Origin: Ceraceosorus guamensis
Lineage: Eukaryota; Basidiomycota; Exobasidiomycetes; Ceraceosorales; Ceraceosoraceae
Assembly (NCBI RefSeq): GCF_003144195.1
Contig: NW_020290007.1
Coordinates: 253,556 to 317,555 of the forward strand
Direction: 5' to 3'
DNA: 64,000 nt
The notes beneath the pieces were generated by a model. The model did no database searches, was not told the origin of the DNA, and saw nothing but the letters and a program-made list of their open reading frames with translations. Positions 23,091-34,436 of this stretch are shown here, in pieces. Position 1 is the first letter of the stretch. The number at the start of each line of letters is the position of its first letter. Made by a program: the position numbers and the translations under genes.

Positions 23091-25020
23091 ATGGCAGCGC
23101 TACGCCTTACGGGCGGACAACTCATGCGGATATCGAGCCCTCTGTGCACGTCTACTCGGTCATTCGCTTCTGCGGGGCGCCGCAGCAAGGAGCGTCAGCA
23201 ATACGTTTGCCCCACCACACTTTCACCGCTTCATACAGCGCTTTCAATCGCTCAGCGACATCTGAACACTGGTCCGCCTTCCTTCCCGTGCGTAGATGCC
23301 AACGAAGCGCGCACGGCTTGGCTGCTATCTCAGGGACCCTCGTTGACCGAAAATGAGAGTCAAGCTGCGCGCATCTCTTCTGGTGATGATGGAGGACCCG
23401 AGCCAGCATACTCGCCCCCAAAGGGCTATCTGACCTTTAGCAGCGAAGAATCTCTGAAGCTTGACTATGGCGGTGAATTGCCGCGCTTCGACATAGCCTA
23501 CGAGACATGGGGCAAGTTGAACGAGAAGAAAGACAACGTCGTTCTGCTGCACACGGGTCTGTCCGCATCCAGCCATGCAGCATCTACTAGCAGCAACTCG
23601 GCCAAGGGATGGTGGGAAGCATTCATTGGGCCTGGCAAATCCATCGATACAGATCGATTCTTTGTCATATGCACCAACGTTCTGGGAGGTTGCTATGGCT
23701 CCACGGGTCCATCCAGTCCGCACCCGATCGATGGGAAGCCCTACGCCACGCGATTTCCGATCTTGACCATCTTCGACATGCTCAGAGCTCAGTTCAGGCT
23801 GCTCGACCATCTGGGCGTTCAGAAATTGTTCGCCAGTGTGGGCAGCAGCATGGGCGGAATGCAGAGCGTCGCTGCAGCTCACATGTATCCGGAGAGGGTG
23901 GCAAGAGTGGTCAGCATCAGCGGGTGTGCGAGGAGCGCTCCCGCCAGCATCGCATTGAGGTACGCTCAGAGAAGTGGTGAGTCCAAGCATTTGGATCTGG
24001 ATGTCGATCGCAACGGGATGAGTCCAGTCTGCAGCCCATCTCATTGCACATAAAGCCTCGCTGACTGCTTGATGTTTCACGACGTCTACAGTCCTGATGG
24101 CGGATCCAAATTGGAATCGAGGCTTCTACTACGACAAGGGCTTGCTTCCTCCCCACACTGGTATGAAGCTGGCTAGGCAGATCGCCACCATCACGTACCG
24201 ATCAGGGCCAGAATGGGAGCAAAGATTCGGCCGTCATCGTCGTGTAGCGGCTTCCTCGGCCGAGTCTACTTCCTCCGCGCCTGCTCGCAATGCGGCAAGC
24301 TTCTCAACAGGGTCTAGACGAAAGGAACAAGATCCTGCTCTGTGCCCGGACTTTCTCATCGAGACGTATCTCGATCACCAGGGAGAGAGCTTCTGTCTCA
24401 AATACGATGCCAATTCATTGATCTACATCAGCAAAGCGATGGATCTGTTCGACATGTCAGACTATGCGCTGGAAGAGCTAGCTAGAAGGCGCAAAGCTAA
24501 TGTCGCAGCTGCAAGAGAGTCGCTAGACATCGAAGACGAGATCGAACGAGCTTCGTTGGACAAGTTCGATCAAGAGACGAGCACGATTGGTGAAGCTTCT
24601 CAAGCAGATGAGACGATCGTCGAACCTGCTGCACAGCCCAGCTCTCCTCGTCGACAGCATATCCACACACTTGCTTCGCCCTCGGCTCACGCCTACCTTC
24701 CGGCACTAGCGAGAGGTCTGAAGAGGCTTAGCGATGTACCTGTTCTCATCCTCGGCGCTCAGAGCGACATTCTGTTCCCAGTAGATCAGCAGCGGGAATT
24801 GGCGGAATGCTTGCGCATCAATGGGAATGATCGGGTCAGATACTACGAGATCGACGCCCCACACGGCCACGATAGCTTCCTGTGAGTATTCGACAGCCGT
24901 TGGGCTGGTTCACTCAAGCACTGTAAATAGCATGTTGACCGCCGCCACACGCTCCTATTCCGCAGCATCGACGTGGCTAATGTTGGAGGAGTTCTGGACG
25001 GCTTCTTGCGATCATCATAG
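23091..25020 (+). CDS. MetX-family O-acetyltransferase (serine or homoserine)
   Basis: Exons 23091-23976, 24092-24881 and 24966-25020; 576 aa. This alpha/beta-hydrolase acyltransferase moves acetyl from acetyl-CoA to serine or homoserine in cysteine/methionine synthesis. Motifs: [20 protein letters not shown], and nucleophile Ser253 in GSSMGGMQS; likely Asp521 (AQSDILFP) and His555 (PHGHDSF). The segment [12 protein letters not shown] with [17 protein letters not shown] resembles S. pombe Cys2 and Aspergillus CysA serine acetyltransferases more than yeast Met2, so the serine enzyme is likelier (inference). The N-terminus is rich in Arg/Ser with few acids, compatible with a mitochondrial presequence. 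A hydrophilic insert of about 50 residues follows TLEELARRR-type helices. The third exon gives [17 protein letters not shown]. The first ATG is used; the frame upstream has no ATG. Confidence 0.87.
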
Positions 25021-25202
25021 CTTGAGCCGCGGAGAGCGCATCAATGCAGTCACCGCGACACCATCACAAATTTGATTTGAAATCGAAACGCATTTGTCAC
25101 CGGCCTTCATTTTGACAATCTTCTTGCTGAGAGAGACTGTGTGCGCGTATTCTGAGGCAACAAGATGAGTGCGATGCGCACCTGCCCTCGACGCTCAACA
25201 CA

Positions 25203-27534
25203 CTAGAGCTCGATTGCCGATTCGAAAGAATTGCCATCGTGGGCCCTTCGTGCCTTGCCGTCCTTCTGATCTCCTCCATCTGCCTCTGCAGCTTTGCGCT
25301 TGCTGCTCGCCTCTCTATGCAGGTCCTCATCTGCACGTCGCTTGCGATCGCCCGATGCCTTTCTCTCGGGATCCAAGGGCGCGTCGACAATGGTGACGTC
25401 GTCATTCTCGTCCTCTGTATCCGGCTCGGGCTCTGGAATGATAGGCCTGTCGATGAGATCTGGCAACTTATTCAAGGGCGGCAAGGCCCAAGGAGCTGGA
25501 ACTGCCCCTTCAATGACGCTGCTCAAATCAAGAGTCTCGATGAGGAGGTTGACGTTTGCTTTCTGCCCTTCCTCGTCTACTAGGCTGATGATGCTCCCGA
25601 CCGCGATGCTGAGCTCTGCCAATGACTTCGAATGATTGTCTTGGAAATCAGAATCGGCGAGAAGGCGGTTGCCCTCGTAGACTTCAAGGTCGCCTTGGAT
25701 GCCCAAGCCACCGCCTTCCATTCTTCGGCCCTTTGCGACCTGCTCGATCACTTGACCAAGCGTGACTCGCCTCGGATCAGCTGCGAAAGGCACGTATACG
25801 TTTTGGCATACTCCGCAGGCAGGGTTGGGCTTGGTCGTCTTGCTCCCCACGATGAATTGAGGCAAGCTAGTCTTGTTGACCAGTCTGGCTTGGTCCCATC
25901 TTCCAGCTAAAGCATGAAGGGCTTGAAGCACCAGAGCACCGGCGATGATTGCGTTCGTAGAGGCGATGGCTGGAATGATGTTTCCCGCCATTTGCTTTAC
26001 CTGGAATCGCGTGCGTGGCTCTATGCCATAGACTCTTGCGCGCAAATTTGCCGAGGATGTCACAAAGTCTAGTGACGGGTCGTCGTCTTTGTCGAAGGAG
26101 AGGGGTTCTGAGGGATCACGAGCGTAGCGCTGCGCAAGAGCTCCAAGGCTGCCCGCAAATTCACGCGCTAAGTCAGCCGAGCACACGCTCTCTGAGGGCA
26201 GTATCCTTGGCCTCACCTCTGCTCAAACATCTCAACAGTCTCCCTCAGGCTCAGCAACCTCTGGTCTTTCAAGCCACTTTTCTCCCTTTCAGCTTCTGTG
26301 GCGTCCGTTCTAGCACTCTCGAAATCAATGGGCACCGGCCTCCTGCGATTCTTCCACATCTCCTCCATGCTCAGTAGACGCTCGACGTCCGCTTTGAACA
26401 CCTTGTTGAACACTCTGAGCGCATTCTCGCGCACCTTCTCGGGGCTGGCTAAGAGAGAGGAGCGGATGTCTCTCATTTCGCGGGCTTCGGCCCTCAGATT
26501 ATCGATCTCTTTAGCTGTCAGTGGACAGCGGAGACAGGGTAAGAGACAGGTAGATTGCGCGAGAAATGCATCAATAAGGTATACTCACCATTCTCCCCAT
26601 CTGCAAGCGCCTTATCGAGCTCGACGTCCTCAGTCTCGTCATCTTCTCCAAATAGTTGACTGCGCAAGGGTGCGAAATGCGGTGAGCATATACGCATGTG
26701 TGCGAGCTGAACGAATCGCGGCTTTGCCTCACTTGAAAAGCCAGCTCTTGCTCCACACAATGCAATGAATAGGTGTGCTAGGCGTCGAACGGATTGTGCA
26801 GACTGGGTAGGATTTCGGCGTTTCTTTCGGAACGCAATCGTAGCATTCGGTGATGCCCTAACAACAAAGGAGACAGCCAACCGGAGCAGACTTGCTAAGT
26901 GGAGGTCAAGACGAGCGCGCCACCTCGCTCCCAGGCACACGCACCTTCATGATGGGCTGCACCTGTCCCAAGAAACCAGCAGTGCCGCTCTCCACCAACG
27001 GTGTGCCCGCAGCAATGCACATTTTATTGACATGCCTCCTCGCTTCCAAGTTGTCCAATGCATTGAGCACCACATCGAAGCCTGCATAGTATGCTGCTCC
27101 GAATTTCGCGCCATCTTTGCCGCCGTTGGGTCCTCCTCGCAGAATGTCGGCATGGTGAGGTTGGATGCGAGCGCTGGGACAAAATGTCTGGGCTACGCTA
27201 CTGGCGATCAACGCTTTGGACTTTTTGATGTGCGACTTGTTGAACAGAAATTGCCGATTAAGGTTTGAGAGATCTATGGTGTCCAAATCGATCTGCAGAT
27301 CAGAGGCAGCGTGAGCCTGAGTAGCGACCAATGTCTCAAGCGGAGCTGTACAGCACTGACCACTTCGATATCTTTGAAGCCGACCAAGACGAGATTCTTG
27401 AGCAGTTCGCAGCCGATTCCACCCGCGCCAACGACTAGCAGCTTTGCGCTCGCTACCCTTGCGAAGTCTTGAGGTCCAAGCAGTGCTCTGGCGTGAGCAT
27501 GGCGGGGAGCCGAAGACGAAGCTTGAGCCGACAT
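25203..27534 (-). CDS. UBA2: SUMO-activating enzyme subunit 2
   Basis: Exons 27534-27361, 27292-26945, 26857-26733, 26659-26589, 26514-26217 and 26148-25203; 653 aa. It is the catalytic half of the SUMO E1, adenylating SUMO with Aos1 and passing it to Ubc9, mainly in the nucleus. The ATP site is [11 protein letters not shown] (about 34-44), followed by [17 protein letters not shown]. Active-site Cys194 lies in [19 protein letters not shown]. Zinc pairs are C179/C182 (ECYDC) and C450/C453 (PACGVC). [18 protein letters not shown] and a ubiquitin-fold region follow. The Lys/Arg-rich tail fits a nuclear signal, and acidic DDVTIVDAP could be a SUMO-interacting motif. A 68-nt intron (26149-26216) was chosen over a much shorter one because it gives EMFEQSLGALAQ. 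Its 3' end faces the MetX-family gene 182 bases away. Confidence 0.95.
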
Positions 27535-28510
27535 GATAATCTACTACCCGCGAGCAGTATTCGCCAGTTCCCGAATGTGGACGTAAATCTTCGGATCTTT
27601 GCAGGTCGGAGCCGGGACTCAGGACTTGCCAGATGCCAAGATCGGCGAGGTTGCTTGATGCGAATGTCCCTGTGCAGATGTGAGGAGCTACATACGACCC
27701 TGCGGCCCTGTGCAAGCCAGGAATCTCAAAGACTGACCAGCTACTCGATGATTCGCGATCGTGAATTGGGAATTGTGAATGAGTGAATGTGGAAAGTTGG
27801 GAGCAGTGTGAGTGTGCAGCGACAGTACGGTTCCATTAACGGCTTCGAGTTCAAGATTTTGATTGGGGTGACTATTATTGTTCCTGCTTACTCGTGATTC
27901 ACGTGATTCTTACCAACATCACTTCCACATCTCAGCTGCGTCACGCGACAAATACACATGCATGCTGCACAGCGTTGGCCAAGTGGGACGCGTGTCACGG
28001 CGTCAGGCGATTCTCTTGCGGCCGTAATAATGCGCGCCGCCGGGCTCCATGCTGAGCGCGTCTCGTACGTGGGATGCGCCCATATTGAAGCTCAGCCCTC
28101 ACGCCGTACTCCACAGCCCTCAAGGCCCACGGCGTTCCAGAAGCTCATGGATGCCACGATTCGTATATGCTCCACCGTCCACACTCGCCTTGGGTCGACC
28201 ACGGCGATCTTTCACCGGAACCTCAACTGGCTTTTGACTGTATGATACCTCTCACCTGCGCCTCTACGCTCCGTGCTCAAGACAGCCGCGCAAAACTCGC
28301 ATAAGTTGAGCTCGCAGGACAGCAACCCAAGGCGGCAAGCTACACTCGCCCGCTTTCACCGTCTTGCATAAGCAGCGACTAGCCGACGCTCACACCATCA
28401 TACGACTACACGACTACACGATTATACCCAAGGCTAGCACGCAGCGAAGAAGACAGCACCCTCTGAAAATTTGCCACTATCTCCTTCCAGACCTTTCGAC
28501 TCAGAGCACC
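27535..28510. promoter_or_regulatory. Divergent promoter region, UBA2 / RING gene
   Basis: About 1 kb without a gene. It contains ATTCGCGATCGTGAATT-type strings near 27745 and ACTCGTGATTCACGTGATTC at 27890-27909, the latter including a CACGTG core. Confidence 0.6.
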
Positions 28511-30485
28511 ATGTCTGGCTTCTTTAGCACGTTTGTGAGGGGCTTTTTGGCGGGAGGCTCGAGTGGAGGTGGATCTACAGAACCGCGCTCGAGGTCGCCT
28601 TCACCGTTGGGTGTCGGTGCTGAGGCGCGACGAACCGACGCTTCCAGCTCTTCAGACATCGATAGTAATCACTTTCCTCCGTCCGCGCACTATGATTCAG
28701 CCACAGCAAGCGTCACCGCGGCTGGTACCACCGTAGGGGCTGGCGTTGCGACTGCTAGCGAGGCTGATGCCTTGCCCGCGACCTCTCCGGGCGGCGCACA
28801 GTCATCACAGGAGCAAGGAGATGCTAGCTCCGATCCAGCACAGGCGTCTGTATCAAATGGGAGTCGCGAGAGGAAGCGACAAATCAGTCTAGAAACACTA
28901 AATGGGTACTTGGAAGCGCTTCACCAGGCGGGTGAGTCCGTCGATGCGTAGCTCAAGCCGCTTATTGGATGCATTGAGACGCTGACGCCACTGGCTGGGC
29001 TTCCCTCAGACGTTGGAAGGCGGCGGCATGCTTTGACGGAAGAAGAAGAAGCACGTACCGTCGTCGCGGCTTTCCCTACTCAACTGCCCATCCCAGAGGG
29101 ATCAGAGCTGGGCGAGCTGGACGCATTGCCGCACGTAGGACTATCATGGTCAGATTACCGCCTCTATCGCATTCCTCTGCGAGACTCGCAAGGTCGACTG
29201 GGTCTGGTTGCACTTCCAAAAGGTCCAATCTTGGATGTCTTTGGTCAAGGTCGACCTGACTTGCCACCGGGTACGGACGAGGAGCGCTACACGCCAGAGA
29301 CACCGGCTTTCATACCACTGGGCATCTCATCTGCGCCCTTTTCCATGATCTTTGATCACAGGACATCCTACATCTGGCCGATTCGACCCATGCCAGATCA
29401 CGTGCCACGAGACGCGGTGCCCCAATTCTATTGTGACCCCGCCATACCTATTCAGGTGAGATAGACCAGGCACTGCAAGTCGCGAGGTGGGCGAGTGGCT
29501 GACACGACTTACTCTCCACCATTCACAGATGAACGTAGGGTTTGGTGGACAATCGCAGGCAGAAGCAGAACCGCAACCTGATCCAAAGGCGACAGAGTCC
29601 TTCGTCGCGTCGTTGGAACGAGCAGATGCGGAGCTCAGGTCGCGAATGGCGCGTCTGGAATTGGGAGACATCGGCACGGGAAACGTGGGATGCGCAATTT
29701 GCTTAGAAGAGTACGACGCAGAGGATAGACCCGAATGGATTGCTGGCTCGGCAGCGCGCGATCACGAGTGCGTCGTGGTTCCTTGCGGAGGCTTCCACAC
29801 CCTACATGCCAGCTGTCTGCAAGAGTGGTTCTCGGCTAAACCTCCTAACGAGTGGGCCTGCCCTTTTTGTCGAGAATCACTGGCGCCCAAGAAGTTTGTC
29901 AAGGGTAGAGTGGTCGAATTACCCAGGGCAAAGCTTGGGGTGGGGCTCAGGGAGGATGTGAGGAGAAGGGAACGGCAGCAAGGTTGGAGGTGCGATAGCC
30001 CTGCTTGCCTGCCAGAGTATCCTGAGGACCAAAATGGCGCTGAGAAAGACCACGAGCGAGAGCAGCTGCTGAAACTGAAGCCTTGTGGACACGAACATCA
30101 TTTGGACTGCCTCACCATGGCCATGCGTCTCGACAATCCCTTTGCAACGTGTGAGGACGAGGAAGATGACGGAGATGCCTGCGTTTGGGACGGCATTTCG
30201 GACCCTTCAAGATCCGCCTCCAGCGCTTCCGGAGTCACCTCGAGTCCAGCCGCTAGCGAGAGTCTCAAAGACCAGGAGGCATCCGAGATGGCGGAAAGTG
30301 CTCCGACAGCATCTACCAAGAACGTCGACGAGGCACCAGCGCTTAGCGTGCCAAACAGCGAGGGTAAATGGGTCACTTGCCCGAAGTGCAGACATGAGGC
30401 TTGGGCAGCTCTGCCACGCAGGAGGAGGAAGCGTGCTGCTTCGTCGCAAGAGCAGGGCGAAGCGACGCAGTTGCCGCGTCGGTAA
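28511..30485 (+). CDS. RING-H2 protein with a second, split RING-like module
   Basis: Exons 28511-28931, 29010-29455 and 29529-30485; 607 aa. The first 140 residues are Ser/Ala/Gly-rich. The middle part (GLSWSDYRLYRIPLRD and IPLGISSAPFSMIFDH) is unrecognised. A RING-H2 follows: Cys344-x2-Cys347 (CAICLEEYD), Cys375, His379/His382, Cys385, Cys400-x2-Cys403 (CPFC), so E3 ubiquitin-ligase activity is likely. Further on, Cys444-x4-Cys449, Cys475 (KPCGHEHH), His477/His480, Cys483 and Cys573-x2-Cys576 (CPKC) look like a second RING interrupted by about 90 acidic, Ser-rich residues. The start is the first ATG after an A/C-rich leader. Substrate and location are unknown; no membrane segment is seen. 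Confidence 0.85.
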
Positions 30486-31281
30486 AGGAGAAGAAAAGCG
30501 ACCGAACACACGAGGCTTTTTGGGCGCTCATCCACGGCACCCAACCGCATCCCCCCACGGTTCAGCTGGAAGCTCATCAAGTATGCCATGGAAATGCTGT
30601 ACATTCCTTTCTGTGACGCCATATCTAACAACTATAGGAGCGACATTGTACCATATCACCATCAACGAGATTTTGAATTCACGCGACGATAGTCAGAGTC
30701 ACAGTGCTTGCCATGGGAGCTCAGAGCAGCTCGATGCATGCTTTTAAGGCGGAGCTGGGCAGGACATGAGATCAGGCAAATACAGCCAAAACGGTACCTG
30801 AAGGATGTTGAGCCACGCTTCATCAAGCTATGCCGTTTAGCTGCCGAGACCTAGCTTGGCGCTTCGAACGTCCGAGCAAGGCGCTTCGGCCGAGATCACA
30901 TCCTATCATCGCGGTGTGCTTTAACTGTGGTGGTCATGTCTTTCGAGGTCAGAATGCCATGTAGGAGCTAAAACATATATCGCTTCCGCTACCGATCGAC
31001 ATCTTGAGCCCGCGCTTTGCTGTGCAACACGCGAATGCACCACGGCGACAATTAAGAATCAGCAGCGCATCAGCATCGACGCGATGAGCGCTGCTGCTGC
31101 AAGCATGCATGCCAAGACCTTTATGAGTGGGCGCCAAATTGCGGCGTTCAAATCTAAAGCGGCATTTGAGCCGAATTCACGATAGCGGCCCCGCGGTTCG
31201 GCTTTCATCATCATCACGCTGCCGACCCCATGCACTCTTGATTCAAGATTGACTCGTCCTCATCGCGCACATGCTTTGACT

Positions 31282-31462
31282 CACAAGTCTAGATTGCCAT
31301 ACCTTGCTCTGATGTGCATGGGTCGGGGCGCTGTGTAGATCGATCGAGCTGCTGAGACTGCAGGCTGCGGTGACCTCTCCAAGTCACAATTGCCATGGCT
31401 TGCTCTGTGGTTCAGGTCGCTGTATATACACAGCTGAAATCGCGGGCTGTGGTGACCTTTCG
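31282..31462. repeat. Diverged tandem duplication, period about 97 bp
   Basis: Two copies share, in order, CAAGTC, ATTGCCAT, CTTGCTCTG, GGTCG, GCTGT(G)TA, GCTG and CGG(G)CTG.GGTGACCT. Copy 1 runs about 31282-31378 and copy 2 about 31379-31462. No third copy is visible on either side. Confidence 0.7.
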
Positions 31463-32352
31463 ACCGCGTCGAGATAGAGTGAAAATCAAGATGTATTATG
31501 AATCGGAAACTACGAATCCACAATAAATCGTGACTCTCGAATTGCCACCGTCTTTCAAGGCTGAGCATCACAAAGAGATTTCGCAGGTACCGCAGTAGCC
31601 CGTGTCCAGGCAGCACAAACGTGGTGTTTAGTGTATGAGTCTGCATGTGCCTGCACTCCCCTCGCGTGCCTGCTGGAGCTGCGAAGTGGATGCTGCTGTG
31701 GCATTCTTGATTGTGATTGTGATTCAATTGTGGGATACATGACCCTGCCAGTCACAACTCACGAATCTTGAATGTCCAATTTGTGTCAGCAATGCAGCAA
31801 CACATAATACGTGACCACGCCTCGTGCAAAAAAAGTGCAGCACAGCGTCATGCTGTGCGCGTACAGCTCGAGCTACTCGGTCATGATCGACAACCGGCTG
31901 CTCACAGGCGCGCACGTATATGTCCGTTGCAAGATAGGTATATACGCTATACATTCTGCTGGCTATGATCGATTCAATTGCAATATTCAGCCCTCGGCTC
32001 GGTCCTTTTAGGCTCTTGGCCCGCAGCAATCGTGAATATCAAAGCAGGTACGGGCTGCTGATGGCACTCAAGACTCCAGACTTGATCGAAGTGGGTCAAG
32101 TCAAGCAGCGTGGAGCTATAGCTAGGTTGTTCACGATACTTGAAACCAGCCGCTGCATGCCCGCTCCATCTAACGTTGGTGGGTGGCAAGAGTAGTACTG
32201 AGCATTGTGATTCACATTTGCAGAAAGTATAGGTGGGTTGAGCATCCAAAGTACGAGAGCGATTGGTAGCTGCAGCATCATCACTTGTCCGCATCAGGCC
32301 GGAGTGATTTGTGCGGCTGATCTTGGACCCTGTAAAGTGCCGTCATGGCAAG

Positions 32353-32379
32353 ATGAGGGTAGCGATGATCTACCCTCAT
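32353..32379. promoter_or_regulatory. Perfect 10-bp inverted repeat, possible operator
   Basis: ATGAGGGTAG (32353-32362) and CTACCCTCAT (32370-32379) are exact inverted copies around a 7-base spacer. The element sits 6 bases before the TATA box of the secreted-protein gene, as expected for a dimeric activator or repressor site. Confidence 0.55.
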
Positions 32380-32385
32380 GAAATG

Positions 32386-32392
32386 TATAAGA
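32386..32392 (+). promoter_or_regulatory. TATA box of the glycopeptide-like gene
   Basis: TATAAGA lies 134 bases before the ATG at 32520. The spacing matches that of the other secreted-protein gene with a TATA-like box (19005-19011). Confidence 0.5.
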
Positions 32393-32519
32393 AGGCAGTC
32401 ATCGAGCTCCAAGTTGGAGCACACAACTCCTCTCAGCAGACAAACGTAGCCGAAGCTCTCTGAACACAGACTCACTTCGATCACCCCACTGTCCACACAC
32501 GGCCATCAAATAAGGCAAG

Positions 32520-33081
32520 ATGCAACTCTCTATGCTCCTCGCTGTCGTCATTGGCGCTGTGTACGCTCAAGCTGCCCACCACATCAGCTTCCAAGTGTCC
32601 GGCTGCTCCACTGCCATCATGCAGGTTCCTGGACGTGGCGTCTTCGGTGCTGGAGAGTACGACTTTGACGGAGATGTCAATGGTGAGTCACGTGTGCTGA
32701 GCGAGACGTTCTTCTCGTAGTGTAGCCATTGGCGTCGCAATTCGCTCACAGTGTCCTCCGCTACTTACGCCAGGCATCATCGCATCTGCCGGCAATGTCG
32801 CGTGCAGCCAAGATGGCGTTCCATGCACTTCCATCGAGGCTTCCCTCAACAGTGGCATCTCTTCCGCCGACATTACCTTGATCCCTCCTCACCAATACTC
32901 GGCTGCTGCCGACATGACCATCACTGGTGCCAATCCTGGAGCTGCTGGCAACTTTGCCAGCTGCCACGATCCCAACTGCCCAGACGATCAGGCTTTCCAC
33001 CAGCCCACTGGTACCGAGGCCATCAGCCAGCGTCAAGTCAACGACCCCAATTCTGGTCTGATCGCCAAATTCACTTGCTAA
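32520..33081 (+). CDS. Small secreted glycopeptide-like protein
   Basis: Exons 32520-32682 and 32774-33081; 156 aa. A signal peptide (MQLSMLLAVVIGAVYAQA) precedes a beta-rich domain: HHISFQVSGCSTAIMQ, VACSQDGVPCTSIEASL, ADITLIPPHQYSAA, and FASCHDPNCPDDQAFHQP, ending FTC. The cysteine pattern and the ITLIPPH segment resemble the small secreted basidiomycete proteins called glycopeptides, distantly thaumatin-like. The strong promoter layout (inverted repeat, TATA, short leader) suggests regulated, possibly high expression. A role at the host or wall interface is possible but not shown. Confidence 0.75.
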
Positions 33082-33836
33082 GCTGTCTCGAGCATTTTTC
33101 TCTCGATACGCCTAGTCTACAGTATGCTTCCCTCGAAGCAAAGACCCAGAACGGCATCGACACTTTGCTGAGTCGCCCTGTTCTGAGCCTCTTGAAGCTT
33201 GTACCCTAGCACGACGCTCGCAGACACTGCCCAACTCTGTCGTCCAGTGTGCACGAAATCGATTCAGAATGCTGATCTCGGGTCTGCCTGAAGCCCCTTC
33301 TGTCTTGGAGCTTGCGACTGATCTGGATCATCGTTTCACAACGTCTGAGCTGCGAATCCTGTTCCATGCTTTTCCTGGCTTTGACATATGCCTCCGCTTT
33401 CAACTTTGATCCAAGAAGGCCCAAAGCGTGCGCGATGTCTGGCATCAGAGCTGACGTACCGATGCCGAGGTGGATGTGGTTCATCAACTTCCTGAAGACG
33501 GTCAATCAACTGCGTGCCAGGTCTCACCAGCAGCACAGGTCAAACTTGGTCTGATCCGGACGGGTAAGGTCACATCACGTGATCAGATCTCTACGTCACG
33601 TGTTCTTTGTGTGCTGACAAAATGTTTGCTCTTCGCCCCGTGCGAAGTCCTCCACCTTTCGAAGCCAATCTCAAGGCCAATCACAACCGCTTCGATCCCT
33701 TCTTCAGTCGTGAGTCAGCTTGTCAACACTCTTGACTAGCAAAGTCACGATACCCCTGCATACGGCTGTTCCAAGGCGATACGCGCATCGGACCTCATAG
33801 TCAAAAAATAAGCAGCATCCACATCGCTCCGCCAAG
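33082..33836. promoter_or_regulatory. Gap upstream of the UQCC2-like gene
   Basis: About 0.75 kb, no gene seen. Two CACGTG boxes lie at 33574-33602. Confidence 0.55.
33574..33602. promoter_or_regulatory. Pair of CACGTG E-boxes
   Basis: ATCACGTGAT (33574-33583, a perfect palindrome) and GTCACGTG (33595-33602) lie 21 bases apart, two helical turns, about 240 bases before the start of the complex III assembly factor. TCACGTGA is the classic Cbf1-type bHLH site, known in yeast to affect respiratory genes. Confidence 0.55.
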
Positions 33837-34436
33837 ATGTCTGCCAGCGCCAAAGCTCTTCACGGGCGCTTCATTTCTCTCGCCTCGGCATGGCCCCGAG
33901 ACCCTTTACGACCCACGGCCCAATTTGGTCTATCCATCCGAGCCGCAGCAGACCGAGCATTCTTGGTTAGCCCGCCCTCGGAGACACAAGACATCATGGA
34001 CGGCAAGCTGCCCAATGCGCGCAACGGAGTTGGACACGCTGCGGCGAAGGGAGAGGTCGGCGCTGGGTCGGAGGTTGCCAAGTTCAAGCAGCTCAGTGCG
34101 GTCGAAGAGAGCAATGCGGAGAGAGCATTGTCGGTCTTGCAAGCGTTGAAGGATGGATCTGCAAATTCTGAGGTGCGTGCAAGGGCCTTGTGTTCGCAGA
34201 CCTGAGGACGCGGTCCGAGGTTCGTGTGTCGCACGTTTCATGCAGCACGGCTTGCCAACTTCCTCGCCCGCCCCCATATCTTTCCACAGTACCCCACTCC
34301 AAGCTCCATTTTGAGACCGGCTTCGCATCCTGAATACTACGATCAGCTGCTCCAGACGATCCAAAAGGCTTCACAAGGTCAAGATGTCAGCCCAAGCTTT
34401 GGGCAGCGGGTCAAGCTTTTTTTCGGGATGAGGTGA
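33837..34436 (+). CDS. Complex III assembly factor, UQCC2/Cbp6-like
   Basis: Exons 33837-34176 and 34246-34436; 176 aa. The N-terminus (LHGRFISLASAWPRDPLRP, then AQFGLSIRAAADRAF) fits the RFL.L...WP.D..R signature of UQCC2/MNF1 and Cbp6, mitochondrial proteins that help make and assemble cytochrome b. A second block, RLANFLARPHIFPQYPTP with YYDQLLQTI, is conserved in fungal relatives. Phase requires splicing at GTGCAA (34177) rather than at the stronger-looking GTGCGT four bases upstream; using the latter would break the frame. The identification rests on short motifs only. Confidence 0.65.

Larger units (their letters stand above)
30486..32519. promoter_or_regulatory. Gap upstream of the glycopeptide-like gene
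   Basis: About 2 kb with no supported gene. It holds a diverged direct duplication of about 97 bp near 31282-31462, ACTCGTGA-type strings near 31527 and 31754, and, close to the next gene, a perfect 10-bp inverted repeat and a TATA box. Confidence 0.6.

Noticed and set aside
26149-26216. Apparent 29-nt micro-intron in UBA2
   Set aside because: Splicing from the same donor to an acceptor 68 nt away keeps phase and gives a better family match (EMFEQSLGALAQ), so an ordinary intron explains it.
34173-34245. Strong-looking donor GTGCGT in the UQCC2-like gene
   Set aside because: Using it breaks the reading phase with the only good acceptor; the donor four bases later keeps the frame.
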